Shown here: positions 7,430 through 14,557 of the stretch, in pieces
Position numbering within the stretch: the stretch's first letter is position 1
How the letters are laid out: every line of letters starts with the position of its first letter
Assembly: GCA_964651325.1 (NCBI GenBank)
Contig: CAZYXP010000078.1
Location: 1 to 14,557, forward strand
Direction of reading: 5' to 3'
Length of the DNA: 14,557 nucleotides
Origin: JADFOB01 sp964651325
Lineage (GTDB): Bacteria > Planctomycetota > Phycisphaerae > UBA1845
Position numbers and translations under genes: made by a program
Notes under the pieces: generated by a model
Told to the model about the DNA's origin: nothing
Databases searched by the model: none
The model's input: the letters and a program-made list of their open reading frames with translations, nothing else

Positions 7430-8324
7430 AGCTGTCAGAGTCATGGTTCGTCGAGTGCTGTGCGGGGCCTTGGCAGCGACGGCGGCCACGTTGTCGAGCC
7501 GTTCGGCGAAGTGTTTGGGATGGTCAGGCCGAGACCCGTTCCGCCAACCTTACGGGTCGTTGAGGTGTCCGCCTGGTTGAACGGCATGCACAATCCGATG
7601 ATCTGCTCGGACGTCACGCCTACGGCGGTGTCGATGATGTCGAATTGCATACTGGGTTCAGTGTCGTGCAGCACAAAGCGCACGACGAGCCGGACACTAC
7701 CTTCGTCGGTGAACTTGATGGCGTTGCCCAAGAGGTTGATAAGGATTTGGTTGATTCGGGTCGGATTGGATGGTTTTGGGAATCGCACCCACGTATTCGA
7801 CGTTGAATGCGAGTTTCTTGGCGTCCGTGCGAATGCTCATTAGCGTGTGGGCGTCTGAAACGACTTCAGCAACGCAAAATGGGATGCACTCGGCCACCAT
7901 TTTTGCAGCCTCGATCTTGGACATGTCAAGAATGTCGTTGATCAGCCCGAGCAAGTGTTGTCCGTTCCTTTGAATCGTTTCGATGGCTTCGACGCGTTGG
8001 GGGGGCGCGAGCGATAGATCACCATCTTCGCGCAGCGTTTCGGCGAACCCGATGATGGCCGTAATCCGCCGTCATGGGTGTCCGTATTTCGTGGCTTATG
8101 TTGGCGAGGAAGTCTGTCTTGGCCTGGATTGCGAGCGCGGCGCTAGCCTGGGCTTCCATGGAGTGCGCGTTGAGGACCGTACCCGTGGGTTGGCCTAGGG
8201 ATCCGACAAACATGCTCCGCGTTGCATGGTCGATCCGCTCAGGGTCGCCCAGCGTAGATGCAACGCGATCGGCGGCGACGCAGGGCTCGCCGCCGCTACT
8301 CTCTTGCCATCGCTCTACCTTCAT
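7430..8324 (-). pseudogene. Decayed sensor histidine kinase (HisKA + HATPase_c), three frameshifts
   Basis: Pieces of one kinase lie in order in three reading frames. Near 8080-8130 is the H-box AKTDFLANISHEIRTPMTA. A frame change at 8057-8072 leads into IIGFAETLREDGDLSLAPPQ, then LLGLINDILDMSKIEAAKM. A second change at 7753-7765 leads into the N-box ILINLLGNAIKFTDEG, a weakened G1 (IDTAVGVTSEQI) and the G2 box GGTGLGLTI. A third change at 7511-7524 leads into SKHFAERLD and a remnant of the terminal strand (TMTLTA). The protein would have been a two-component sensor or hybrid kinase autophosphorylating the histidine of SHEIRTP. No intact receiver or PAS domain is recognisable. It follows cheV, 108 bp after its stop, on the same strand. 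No other gene in the window needs a frameshift, so sequencing error is a less likely explanation. Confidence 0.88.
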
Positions 8325-8432
8325 CCATCACCCACGTGGCGCAAACCCCATTGCCGTATCCGGCACGCAGCCGATGGCTTGGCTGCCCCTCATTCAGGCC
8401 TGTGATCCATCGCCGGCATTGGGGGCCGACAA

Positions 8433-9386
8433 CTAAGACTTCAATAGCTTGTCCATCCGTGAGACGAGCATGCCCAATTCGGGCTTGGTGATCTGCATGT
8501 CGGCCCCCACCGCACGACATTTCTTTTCGTTGTCAGGACTGACCAGCGAGCTGAACACGATAACGGGCAGCGTCCGCAGTACGGGGTGGTCTTTGATTCG
8601 TTTGGTCAGGTTCAAGCCGTCCATTTTGGGCATTTCTATGTCGGTGATGACGATGTCCACGGGCGGCTTCTCGCCCGCGGCAGTGCTCTTGGTGAGCCAG
8701 TTCCAAGCCTCCTCGCCGTCGTTCATACTCACCAGTTGTGCGTAGCCCGCCTTCTTGAGCGCCTTTTCGATCGTCGCGCGCATGAAGGCAGAGTCCTCGG
8801 CATGTAGGACTCGTTGGTCCTGGCGCTGGAACTCGGCATCCTCGATCTGGCTCGCACACTTCTCAAAATCCTGAATACCGCCAACTTCCATGATGAAGCG
8901 CTCGAAATCGACCATCATGATCAGATTGTCACCCATTCTGGCGATGGCGGTGATCGCGGACTCTTCGTCTCCGCTGGCCGCGGGGACGCTGTCGATGCCG
9001 CGGTAGCTGACGCGGTGGATCCGATCCACCTTGTCCACGCGAAACGCCGCCCGAAGGTTGCTGAACTCGGTGATCATGACGATTTCCTCGACGTCACTGG
9101 GGGCGTCGGGAAGATTGAAATACTTGCGAAGGTTGTAGAGCGGCACGACGTCCTCTCTCAGCGTGAGCATGCCATCGAGCAGTTCATTGGACCGCGGTAC
9201 GGGTTTTACCTTGGGTAGCCTGATCACCTCGCGGACTTTGGCGACGTTTACGCCGTATTGCTCGTGGTCCAAATCGAAGACAAGAATCTCGACTTCGTTT
9301 GTGCCGGATTCCAACAGTATTTCATGCTGTCCAGCTTTTCGTGCGCCTTTGGGACGTGCTGGTGAGGTAGCGTTGGCAGCAGACAT
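8433..9386 (-). CDS. cheV: Chemotaxis coupling protein CheV (CheW + receiver)
   Basis: A 317-residue cytoplasmic adaptor that couples chemoreceptors to the CheA kinase and adjusts signalling through phosphorylation. The CheW domain covers about 28-168 (VEILVFDLDHEQYGVNVAKVREVIR onward). The receiver covers about 191-316, with acidic Glu197 and Asp198, phospho-acceptor Asp249 in VITDIEMPKMDGL, Ser279/Ser280 in VFSS, and Lys301 in ITKPE; all key residues are present. Size matches the family (about 300). The ATG has GGAGG 4-5 nt upstream. A sigma-28-like promoter lies about 40 bp before the start, consistent with control alongside motility genes. No cheA, methyl-accepting receptor or flagellar gene lies in the window, so it is isolated from a main chemotaxis cluster; a dead kinase follows it. 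Confidence 0.95.
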   Translation of the reverse strand: MSAANATSPARPKGARKAGQHEILLESGTNEVEILVFDLDHEQYGVNVAKVREVIRLPKVKPVPRSNELLDGMLTLREDVVPLYNLRKYFNLPDAPSDVEEIVMITEFSNLRAAFRVDKVDRIHRVSYRGIDSVPAASGDEESAITAIARMGDNLIMMVDFERFIMEVGGIQDFEKCASQIEDAEFQRQDQRVLHAEDSAFMRATIEKALKKAGYAQLVSMNDGEEAWNWLTKSTAAGEKPPVDIVITDIEMPKMDGLNLTKRIKDHPVLRTLPVIVFSSLVSPDNEKKCRAVGADMQITKPELGMLVSRMDKLLKS

Positions 9387-9426
9387 AATGCCTCCGGAGT
9401 TGGACCAAGAAAGACAACCTAATGTG

Positions 9427-9454
9427 GTATCGGACGACGATTCGGGGGGCTTTA
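9427..9454 (-). promoter_or_regulatory. Sigma-28 (FliA)-like promoter for cheV
   Basis: On the minus strand TAAA (9454-9451) is followed after 16 nt by TCCGATAC (9434-9427), which matches 6 of 8 bases of the FliA -10 consensus GCCGATAA. Spacing is one base over the usual 15. The -10 ends about 40 nt before the cheV ATG, leaving a normal short leader. An alternative is a sigma-70 -10 (TATAAA) at the same place, but it lacks a good -35. Confidence 0.4.
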
Positions 9455-9549
9455 TAAGTGGACCAAGGGGGGGTGTGGCGCAAGCTTTTGGGGCTGACTC
9501 CGATCTCTGGGGTTCGGCGCTCTCGTCTGACCTGATGGCGGGTTATATT

Positions 9550-9633
9550 GGAGGGCCGCCTTGCCGTGAACCCTGCACAGCGCGGCCACCACGGAGGGCC
9601 GCTTTGCCACAGCGGAGGGCCGCTGTGCTACAC
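9550..9633. repeat. Cluster of three GAGGG-centred dispersed elements
   Basis: Three head-to-tail copies of GGAGGGCCGC followed by TTGCC or a close variant begin at 9550, 9593 and 9614. The last is a perfect hairpin, CACAGCGG (9608-9615) and CCGCTGTG (9620-9627) around AGGG. They fill much of the 320-bp gap between the beta-propeller gene and cheV; nothing else in that gap is supported beyond the cheV promoter region. Confidence 0.8.
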
Positions 9634-9706
9634 GGAATCGGCTAAGGGCCGATAATCCCCTGTTGCAGGTGAAACGATTGGCGCCTCCTGTCGTCGGCAG
9701 GTTTCG

Positions 9707-11119
9707 CTACGGGGTGGCGGGTCGATCGCCGCTTCCGATGGCAATCACATGATGCCTGGCTCGAAAGAAAAGCACCCCTTTGGATATGGCGGCGGAGGAC
9801 ATGCAAATCTCGCCGAGGCTGTTGGTCGCCAGCAGTTCGAACTGGCTGCCCGCTTTGATGACGTGTACGTCGCCTTCCTCACTCGTAAAATACACCTTTC
9901 CATCACCGGCGACCGGCGACGCGGTGAAGCCGGTGCTTCCCCCTCCTAGGCGCTCGCGATAGCGTTTTTTGCCGGTCTTGGCGTCGTAGACGGTCAGGAC
10001 GCCGTTATCGCGGCAGTTGTAGAGAAGGCCGCGGTAGACGAGCGGTGTTTGCATGTACGCCCCACCTTTTTCCGTGCTCCAGGAGATGTGTCGACTCTTG
10101 CTCTTGCCGTCCGCAAGCGTGATGTCGCCTTTGGCTTTCGTGCTGATGGCGTAGATCGGCGCTTTGGCGCCGTGGGCGTTGGTGATGTAGATCAGTCTTC
10201 CGCTGACGACCGGCGTGGGCACGGGGATGTCTCCGCCGCCGCTCATCCGCCAGAGTTCCTTTCCGGTGCGCAGGTCGTACCCGCCGATGTGTTTGAAGCC
10301 ATTGACGATCAGTTGGTCGCGTTTCCTGGATCGATGAACCGATGGCGTGCTCCAAGTGCCCTCTTCTTGTCTCGGCGTGCGCCAGACCTCCTCTCCTGTG
10401 GCCAGATCTAGGGCGGCCACGAAGGCCCGATTTCGCGCGTCGCACTGAACGTATACGCGATCTTCATCGATGATCGGCGAGCTGGCGAACCCCCATTGCA
10501 GATCGGTGTAGCCGGGCGGGCCTGCATCGAGCAGGCCGAAATCCTTGCTCCAGACGAGTTTGCCCTGCATGTCGTAGCAATAGAGGCCCTGGGAGCCAAA
10601 GAACGCGACGACGTATTGCCCGTCTGTCGCGGGGGTGCAGTTTCCGTGCGTTCCTTTGATGTGTCGCTTGACCTTGGGAAGGGCTTTGGCCGCCACGCGT
10701 GACCAGAGAACCTTCCCGGTTGTCTTGTCCAAGCAGTAGACCTCGTATTGATGCTCGAACGCTTCTGGGTAGTCCGGACTGGCGCCGTACAGGCCTATTT
10801 TCAGCTTCGGTTCGGGCTTTTCGCTCGTGACGGTGGTGACGAACAAGCGATCTTCCCAGATGACGACCGACGCATGGGCGAGGCCGGGAATCGGCGTTTT
10901 CCATTGCACGCCTTCTGATTTTTCGAGGTTCCACGTGGTGGGCAATGCGAAACCATCGGCCACACCGCCCGCGCGGGTACCCCGGAAGGAGGGCCAGTTT
11001 GCCGAATCCGGCTTGCGCTTCGGCTTCTTCGCGGCGGCGTCATCGGGCATTCCCGCCAACATGGCCAGGAGCACCAGCGATCCAATCATCGTTGTGGACA
11101 AAGAATGAAATGGTTTCAT
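9707..11119 (-). CDS. Exported PQQ-type beta-propeller repeat protein
   Basis: A 470-residue exported protein. Residues 1-30 form a signal peptide (MKPFHSLSTTMIGSLVLLAM onward, ending near DDAAA). The mature part opens with a basic linker and SANWPSFRGTRAGGVADG, a motif style common in planctomycete PQQ-like proteins. Propeller-blade motifs of the DxxTGxxxW type follow: CLDKTTGKVLWS (about 129-140), DMQGKLVWS (183-191), DLATGEEVW (238-246), DLRTGKELW (282-290) and DAKTGKKRY (379-387). This resembles BamB/PQQ_2 folds, which act as scaffolds or, with PQQ, as dehydrogenases; no PQQ-dehydrogenase active site is evident, so an enzymatic role is not claimed. I chose the ATG at 11119 (AGGAG upstream, signal peptide directly after). 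An ATG at 11179 also has an AAGGGG site but adds a polar 20-residue leader. Confidence 0.9.
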   Translation of the reverse strand: MKPFHSLSTTMIGSLVLLAMLAGMPDDAAAKKPKRKPDSANWPSFRGTRAGGVADGFALPTTWNLEKSEGVQWKTPIPGLAHASVVIWEDRLFVTTVTSEKPEPKLKIGLYGASPDYPEAFEHQYEVYCLDKTTGKVLWSRVAAKALPKVKRHIKGTHGNCTPATDGQYVVAFFGSQGLYCYDMQGKLVWSKDFGLLDAGPPGYTDLQWGFASSPIIDEDRVYVQCDARNRAFVAALDLATGEEVWRTPRQEEGTWSTPSVHRSRKRDQLIVNGFKHIGGYDLRTGKELWRMSGGGDIPVPTPVVSGRLIYITNAHGAKAPIYAISTKAKGDITLADGKSKSRHISWSTEKGGAYMQTPLVYRGLLYNCRDNGVLTVYDAKTGKKRYRERLGGGSTGFTASPVAGDGKVYFTSEEGDVHVIKAGSQFELLATNSLGEICMSSAAISKGVLFFRARHHVIAIGSGDRPATP

Positions 11120-11179
11120 CAGCGCACGCTCCTGGTTGCTTGAATCATGGCTCGCGACAATGCGGCAGTAGGGATTCAT

Positions 11180-11491
11180 GAAGGTGCCCCTTTTTGCAAA
11201 CGCTGAACTCAGGGAATATTGGCGGTGTCATCGGCCGGGCCGCTTCCTTACGGGCGCGGTTCGGATAGGCCTCTTTGATCCTGAATCGCTACACTGCTGC
11301 CGTGAAGCCTAGCAGGATTCGCTTGGTTCGCCCAATCCTGATCCGGCCGGTATGCTCACGGTATCGCGGGTCGTGGAGCCGTTCTCATAGGCGTTCGCGG
11401 GAGCGATTGCGGAATTCGCAAAAACCCGGTTGAGGAGTTCGGCTGCGTTCGACGCGGCACGAAAGCCATTCTTGTTGCCCACGAGTAGCCT
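11180..11491. other. Divergent intergenic region
   Basis: This stretch of about 310 bp lies between the divergently transcribed beta-propeller and split-barrel genes. No gene or strong promoter is visible. A small inverted repeat, TTGCG-GAATT-CGCAA, occurs near 11408-11422. None of the dispersed hairpin families found in other gaps is present. Confidence 0.5.
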
Positions 11492-12166
11492 ATGGCCGAC
11501 AATCCAGAATCCATCAAGCCGACAGGACACACCAAGATTAGGCGCGTGCCGCAAAACGCGGTTTTCGATCGAGCCGAGATCTACGCCATCTTGGACGAGG
11601 CGCTCATCGCCCATTTTTCGATTGTTGATGAGGGTCGCCCCTTTGTCCTGCCCATGATCTACGGTCGAAAGGGAGATGAAGTCTTCGTCCACGGGTCGGT
11701 GGGGAGCCGGATGATGCGCGCGCTGGCCGAAGGCTGCCGCACCTGCATGACGGTAACATTGGTCGACGGGTTGGTGCTGGCTCGTTCGCTTTTTCACCAC
11801 TCGATGAACTATCGCTCCGTGGTCGCATTGGGGCAGGCAACGCTTTTGGAGGATTCGCTAGACCGGATGCAGGCGCTTCGCGTTATTTCCGATCATGTTC
11901 TTCCCGGTCGCTGGGAGGAGGCGCGAGCCCCGAGCGAATCAGAAATGAAGAAAACCATGGTCGTCTCGTTTCCGCTTGATGAGATGTCCGCCAAGGTGCG
12001 TACCGGGCCGCCGGGCGACGAACCCGAGGATTACGCGCTCTCCCACTGGGCCGGTGTTTTGCCGCTGTCGGTCACGCGAGGCAAGCCGATCCCCGATGCG
12101 AGGCTTGGCCAAGGCGTTGCCATTCCCGATTCCGTGCTCATGCACCCTCGCTGGCCTCCTGCGTGA
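11492..12166 (+). CDS. Pyridoxamine 5'-phosphate oxidase-family FMN-binding split-barrel protein (NimA-like)
   Basis: A 224-residue cytoplasmic protein with the split-barrel flavin-binding fold. Recognisable segments: TKIRRVPQNAVFDRAEIYAI (14-33), RPFVLPMIYGRKGDEVFVHG (49-68), SVGSRMMRAL (69-78, the likely FMN-phosphate region) and DGLVLARSLFHHSMNYRSVV (92-111), a block typical of the NimA-like branch of this superfamily. Some members reduce nitroimidazoles and others act on unknown substrates, so drug resistance should not be assumed. The start at 11492 fits homologue length, although the ribosome-binding site is poor. It is divergent from the beta-propeller gene and 200 bp upstream of rsmG, with a structured non-coding stretch between. 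Confidence 0.85.
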   Translation: MADNPESIKPTGHTKIRRVPQNAVFDRAEIYAILDEALIAHFSIVDEGRPFVLPMIYGRKGDEVFVHGSVGSRMMRALAEGCRTCMTVTLVDGLVLARSLFHHSMNYRSVVALGQATLLEDSLDRMQALRVISDHVLPGRWEEARAPSESEMKKTMVVSFPLDEMSAKVRTGPPGDEPEDYALSHWAGVLPLSVTRGKPIPDARLGQGVAIPDSVLMHPRWPPA

Positions 12167-12184
12167 GCATACGTGACCCAATCG

Positions 12185-12256
12185 GCGGACCCTTTTCAGA
12201 CAGGCTTTCAGAGTACCGGGCGCAAGCCCGGTGACCTTCTTCCGCTGAGGGTCCGC
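12185..12256. repeat. Nested stem-loop upstream of rsmG
   Basis: An outer stem GCGGACCC (12185-12192) pairs perfectly with GGGTCCGC (12249-12256), extendable by one T-A pair. Inside is a perfect 7-bp hairpin ACCGGGC-GCAA-GCCCGGT (12215-12232) with a GNRA tetraloop. It starts about 20 bp after the stop of the split-barrel gene and ends 110 bp before rsmG. There is no T-run, so it is not a classical terminator. It may be a dispersed repeat or a leader RNA; I recognise no riboswitch class. Confidence 0.7.
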
Positions 12257-12366
12257 GGCTCTGAAGCGGCGTGCCCATCCCACCGAAATTGTCACGGACC
12301 CGATGCGTGACGCGCACGACAGGGCAGGGGTGGCTTGTCCCATCGAAAACGCAGAAGATGATACGC

Positions 12367-13053
12367 ATGAATGAGCATGGCACGGTGTTTGTGGATGCGC
12401 TCTTGGCTTCACTTGGCGAGATTGGAGTGGAGTTGGAGGTCGATGCGCTCGCGATGATGGAAGCACATTTCGGCGAGGTGCTGCGCGGCAACAGCCTGAT
12501 GAATCTGACGCGCATCGTGGAGCCCGCGGCCGCGGCCGTGCAACACTACGCCGACTCGCTGGCGTTGCTGGCCTGGATGGCGCGAGAGGACAACCCCGCG
12601 AGGACGATGCTGGACGTGGGGAGCGGCGCAGGATTCCCGGCTTTTCCCATGGCCATAGCCTACCCGGAGCTTGCGGTCACCGTGCTGGAGGCGAGGAAGA
12701 AGAAGGCTGCATTTCTTTGCGAAGCGGCGGCGGCGCTGGGGATCGGCAACCTGCGCGTGGTCCACGCTCATTCGGAACATTGGCGAGGGGAGGCGCGGTC
12801 CGATTTGGTCACGTTTCGCGCTGTGGGGGCCCTGGAAAAATGCCTGACGCTGGGCGCTCCGCATGTGGGCGAAAACGGCACCATCGTGGCCTACAAGACC
12901 GCGCGGATGACTGAGCTGGAGCGGCGCGATGGCGTTTCCGCGGGCAAATCGTTGAGGCTTCGACCATTGGCCTCGTTTCCCTATGAGCTCAAGGTAGGCG
13001 ATGAGCCGTTCGAGAGGCAACTGCTGTTGTTTTGTCCGGGTGGGCGGCGCTGA
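12367..13053 (+). CDS. rsmG: 16S rRNA (guanine-527-N7)-methyltransferase
   Basis: Uses S-adenosylmethionine to methylate N7 of G527 in 16S rRNA (E. coli numbering); loss of this methylation is known to give low-level streptomycin resistance. The 228 residues are close to E. coli RsmG (207). Motifs: NLTRI (46-50), HYADSL (60-65), the SAM-binding LDVGSGAGFPAFPMAI (82-97), VLEARKKKAAFL (106-117), FRAVGALEK (150-158, the conserved RA) and AYK (176-178). The start at 12367 follows GAAGATGATACGC, a weak site; an ATG three codons earlier and an in-frame ATG at 12271 are alternatives, the last adding a leader without homology. It is separate from mnmG and parAB, its common neighbours in many genomes. 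tyrA follows 231 bp later. Confidence 0.92.
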   Translation: MNEHGTVFVDALLASLGEIGVELEVDALAMMEAHFGEVLRGNSLMNLTRIVEPAAAAVQHYADSLALLAWMAREDNPARTMLDVGSGAGFPAFPMAIAYPELAVTVLEARKKKAAFLCEAAAALGIGNLRVVHAHSEHWRGEARSDLVTFRAVGALEKCLTLGAPHVGENGTIVAYKTARMTELERRDGVSAGKSLRLRPLASFPYELKVGDEPFERQLLLFCPGGRR

Positions 13054-13154
13054 CGGCGGAACGGCCTTCCCCAAGCGGCCCGTGGATTTGCGACAAGATG
13101 CAGCCTATGGCGGTGAAGCAGCTCGACACGGGTGAGGGCAATGACGTGGCTCGA

Positions 13155-13174
13155 CACAGCCGAGGGCGGCTGTG
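13155..13174. repeat. GAGGG-centred dispersed element (near-perfect hairpin)
   Basis: CACAGCC (13155-13161) pairs perfectly with GGCTGTG (13168-13174) around GAGGGC, followed by the GCTACATGG tail shared with other copies. It lies in the rsmG-tyrA gap; there is no T-run. Confidence 0.75.
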
Positions 13175-13284
13175 CTACATGGCGGCAGAATCCTCGTGCC
13201 GGAATGCCGAGTTCGAGCTACAATCGGGATGACAGGAACGCGACGCCGCTATGGGATTATGCTTCTTGATCGGGACTTTTTCAG

Positions 13285-14448
13285 ATGGCCGACGAATCTT
13301 TCACGCAATCGCCCGGAGCGCCACGCCCTCTTCCCGTGCTTCGGGCTCATATTGACGCCGTCGATCGTGACGTGCTCGCGCTTCTGGCAAAACGCAGCGC
13401 GCTTGTCTCGGAGGTTGCGCAGTACAAGCGGGTGCATCAAGTTCGCATTCGCGACGCGTCGCGAGAGCGCGACATCTTGACCGACCGGCGTGATCGCGCG
13501 ACCCCGCTGGGCCTCACCCCGGAAATCATCGAGAGCCTGTTCCGGCTGATCCTGAGGGGCAGTCGCGACCGTCAAGCGGCTCTTAAAGCCGAGGTGCCTG
13601 AGGACATTGAGCCGAAGTCCATCGCCATCGTCGGCGGAAAGGGCCAAATGGGGCAGTGCCTTGCACGATTGTTCGGCGATCTGGGGCACGCGGTGATGGT
13701 TGCCGATCTGGATACAGAGCTGAAGCCGGAAGAGGCGGCATCCGTGGCCGATGTTGTGGTCATCAGCGTGCCCATCGATCAAACTGTGGAGACAATCCGG
13801 CAACTCGGGCCGCGCGTTCGCCCTGAGGGCCTGCTCATGGATGTAACGTCGGTCAAAGAGGGACCGCTTGCGGCCATGTTGGAACACTCCCGCGCGTCCG
13901 TGGTCGCCACCCATCCGCTGTTTGATCCGTCCGTTCATTCGCTGCAGGGGCAGCGCATGGTCATGTGTCAAGGCCGTGGGGCCGTGTGGCATGCTTGGCT
14001 GACGGCCATGTTGCGGGCCCGCGGACTGGTGATCAAAGAATCCACCGCAGCGGAGCACGACGAGGCCATGGCCGTCGTGCAGGTGCTTGTCCATTTCGCC
14101 ACCGAGGTGATGGGTCGAACGCTGGCGAGACTGGGCGTGGGCATTGAGGAAACGCTGGCATTCACCTCGCCGATCTATCTGATGGAGCTCATCATGACCG
14201 CGCGGCACTTCGGGCAATCGTCCGACCTGTATGGCGCAATCGAGATGACCAACCCGAAAGCGCCGCAGGTGATAGATGCGTTCAGCGACGCGGCCGCCGC
14301 GCTTGGTGGGATGATCAAGCGCGGAGATCGGCAGGCGTTTGGCGAGGCCTTCGACGACGTTCGCGCCTTTTTCGGGGCGTTTTCGGATGAAGCGATGGTG
14401 CGGTCAAGCGATTTGATCGACCGGCTCGTGGAGGGTTCCTGGCCGTAG
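13285..14448 (+). CDS. tyrA: Bifunctional chorismate mutase / prephenate dehydrogenase (T-protein)
   Basis: Converts chorismate to prephenate and then, with NAD+, to 4-hydroxyphenylpyruvate, the tyrosine branch; cytoplasmic. The 387 residues compare with 373 in E. coli TyrA. An AroQ-type mutase spans about 18-98 (LRAHIDAVDRDVLALLAKRSALVSEVAQYK; Arg20 and Lys37 fit active-site positions). The dehydrogenase spans about 110-385: NAD-binding IAIVGGKGQMG (113-123), catalytic His210 in THPLFDPS, AAEHDEAMAVVQVLVHFAT (255-273) and TSPIYLMELIMTARHF (294-309). From memory, these segments align closely with the enterobacterial fused enzyme in the same order. The ATG at 13285 is preceded by a weak GGGA. 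It converges with the tRNA-Ser gene. Confidence 0.95.
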   Translation: MADESFTQSPGAPRPLPVLRAHIDAVDRDVLALLAKRSALVSEVAQYKRVHQVRIRDASRERDILTDRRDRATPLGLTPEIIESLFRLILRGSRDRQAALKAEVPEDIEPKSIAIVGGKGQMGQCLARLFGDLGHAVMVADLDTELKPEEAASVADVVVISVPIDQTVETIRQLGPRVRPEGLLMDVTSVKEGPLAAMLEHSRASVVATHPLFDPSVHSLQGQRMVMCQGRGAVWHAWLTAMLRARGLVIKESTAAEHDEAMAVVQVLVHFATEVMGRTLARLGVGIEETLAFTSPIYLMELIMTARHFGQSSDLYGAIEMTNPKAPQVIDAFSDAAAALGGMIKRGDRQAFGEAFDDVRAFFGAFSDEAMVRSSDLIDRLVEGSWP

Positions 14449-14502
14449 GGGACCGGACGCCCTAGTCAGAAGAACCCGATTGCAACCCATAGGGCACCTG
14501 AT

Positions 14503-14557
14503 CGGAGGAGGAGGGATTCGAACCCCCGAGACGATTACTCGCCTAACGGTTTTCAAG
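14503..14557 (-). tRNA. tRNA-Ser(UGA), 5' part cut off by the window end
   Basis: Read on the minus strand, the window ends inside the anticodon loop CTTGAAA with anticodon TGA. Next come the 3' half of the anticodon stem (ACCGT), a long variable arm with stem GGCGA-GTAA-TCGTC as expected for a class II serine tRNA, and a T-arm GGGGG-TTCGAAT-CCCTC. The acceptor strand CTCCTCC and discriminator G (14503) follow. The next bases are ATC, so CCA is not encoded and must be added after transcription. The D-arm and 5' acceptor strand lie outside the window. Confidence 0.93.

Noticed and set aside
9550..9633. CRISPR-like array
   Set aside because: Only three short units with irregular spacing, no spacers of constant length, and no cas genes; the units match dispersed hairpins elsewhere in the window.

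Overview
The window is GC-rich bacterial chromosomal DNA with well-spaced, mostly single genes and long intergenic stretches full of GC-rich hairpin repeats. Gene content points to a planctomycete or close relative: an exported PQQ-type beta-propeller opening with an NWPSFRG-like motif, a CxxCxxCC metal-binding protein, several lipoproteins, a stand-alone HPt protein and a CheV. This is judged from protein style only; no marker gene settles the lineage.

Layout, left to right. 1-381: non-coding, with a very large imperfect palindrome (50-190). 382-720 (+): an orphan histidine phosphotransfer protein. 788-3175 (-): a secreted, probably lipid-anchored protein of unknown function, and ATP-dependent PEP carboxykinase (pckA). 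3470-5728 (-): a tight pair, a lipoprotein M28 aminopeptidase with PA and PDZ domains followed 6 nt later by a YbgC-like acyl-CoA thioesterase. 5729-7187 (-): a repeat-bearing gap, a small lipoprotein and a CxxCxxCC protein. About 7430-9386 (-): cheV, preceded by a sigma-28-like promoter and followed by a decayed histidine kinase with three separate frameshifts. 9707-11119 (-): exported beta-propeller protein. 11492-14448 (+): an FMN-binding split-barrel protein, rsmG and tyrA (fused chorismate mutase/prephenate dehydrogenase). The window ends inside a tRNA-Ser(UGA) on the minus strand.

How the genes relate: most are independent housekeeping units (gluconeogenesis, tyrosine synthesis, 16S rRNA methylation). 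HPt, CheV and the dead kinase are scattered parts of phosphorelay and chemotaxis signalling. The kinase has been lost while cheV is intact, so CheV and HPt, if active, must work with kinases encoded elsewhere.

No phage, transposase, CRISPR array or clear novel defence system was found. The most unusual material is intergenic: a 110-140 bp nested palindrome, a family of short hairpins sharing a GAGGG-centred core (best copies CACAGCGG-AGGG-CCGCTGTG and CACAGCC-GAGGGC-GGCTGTG), and a second pair of GC-hairpin repeats. Together these occupy most of the larger gaps.
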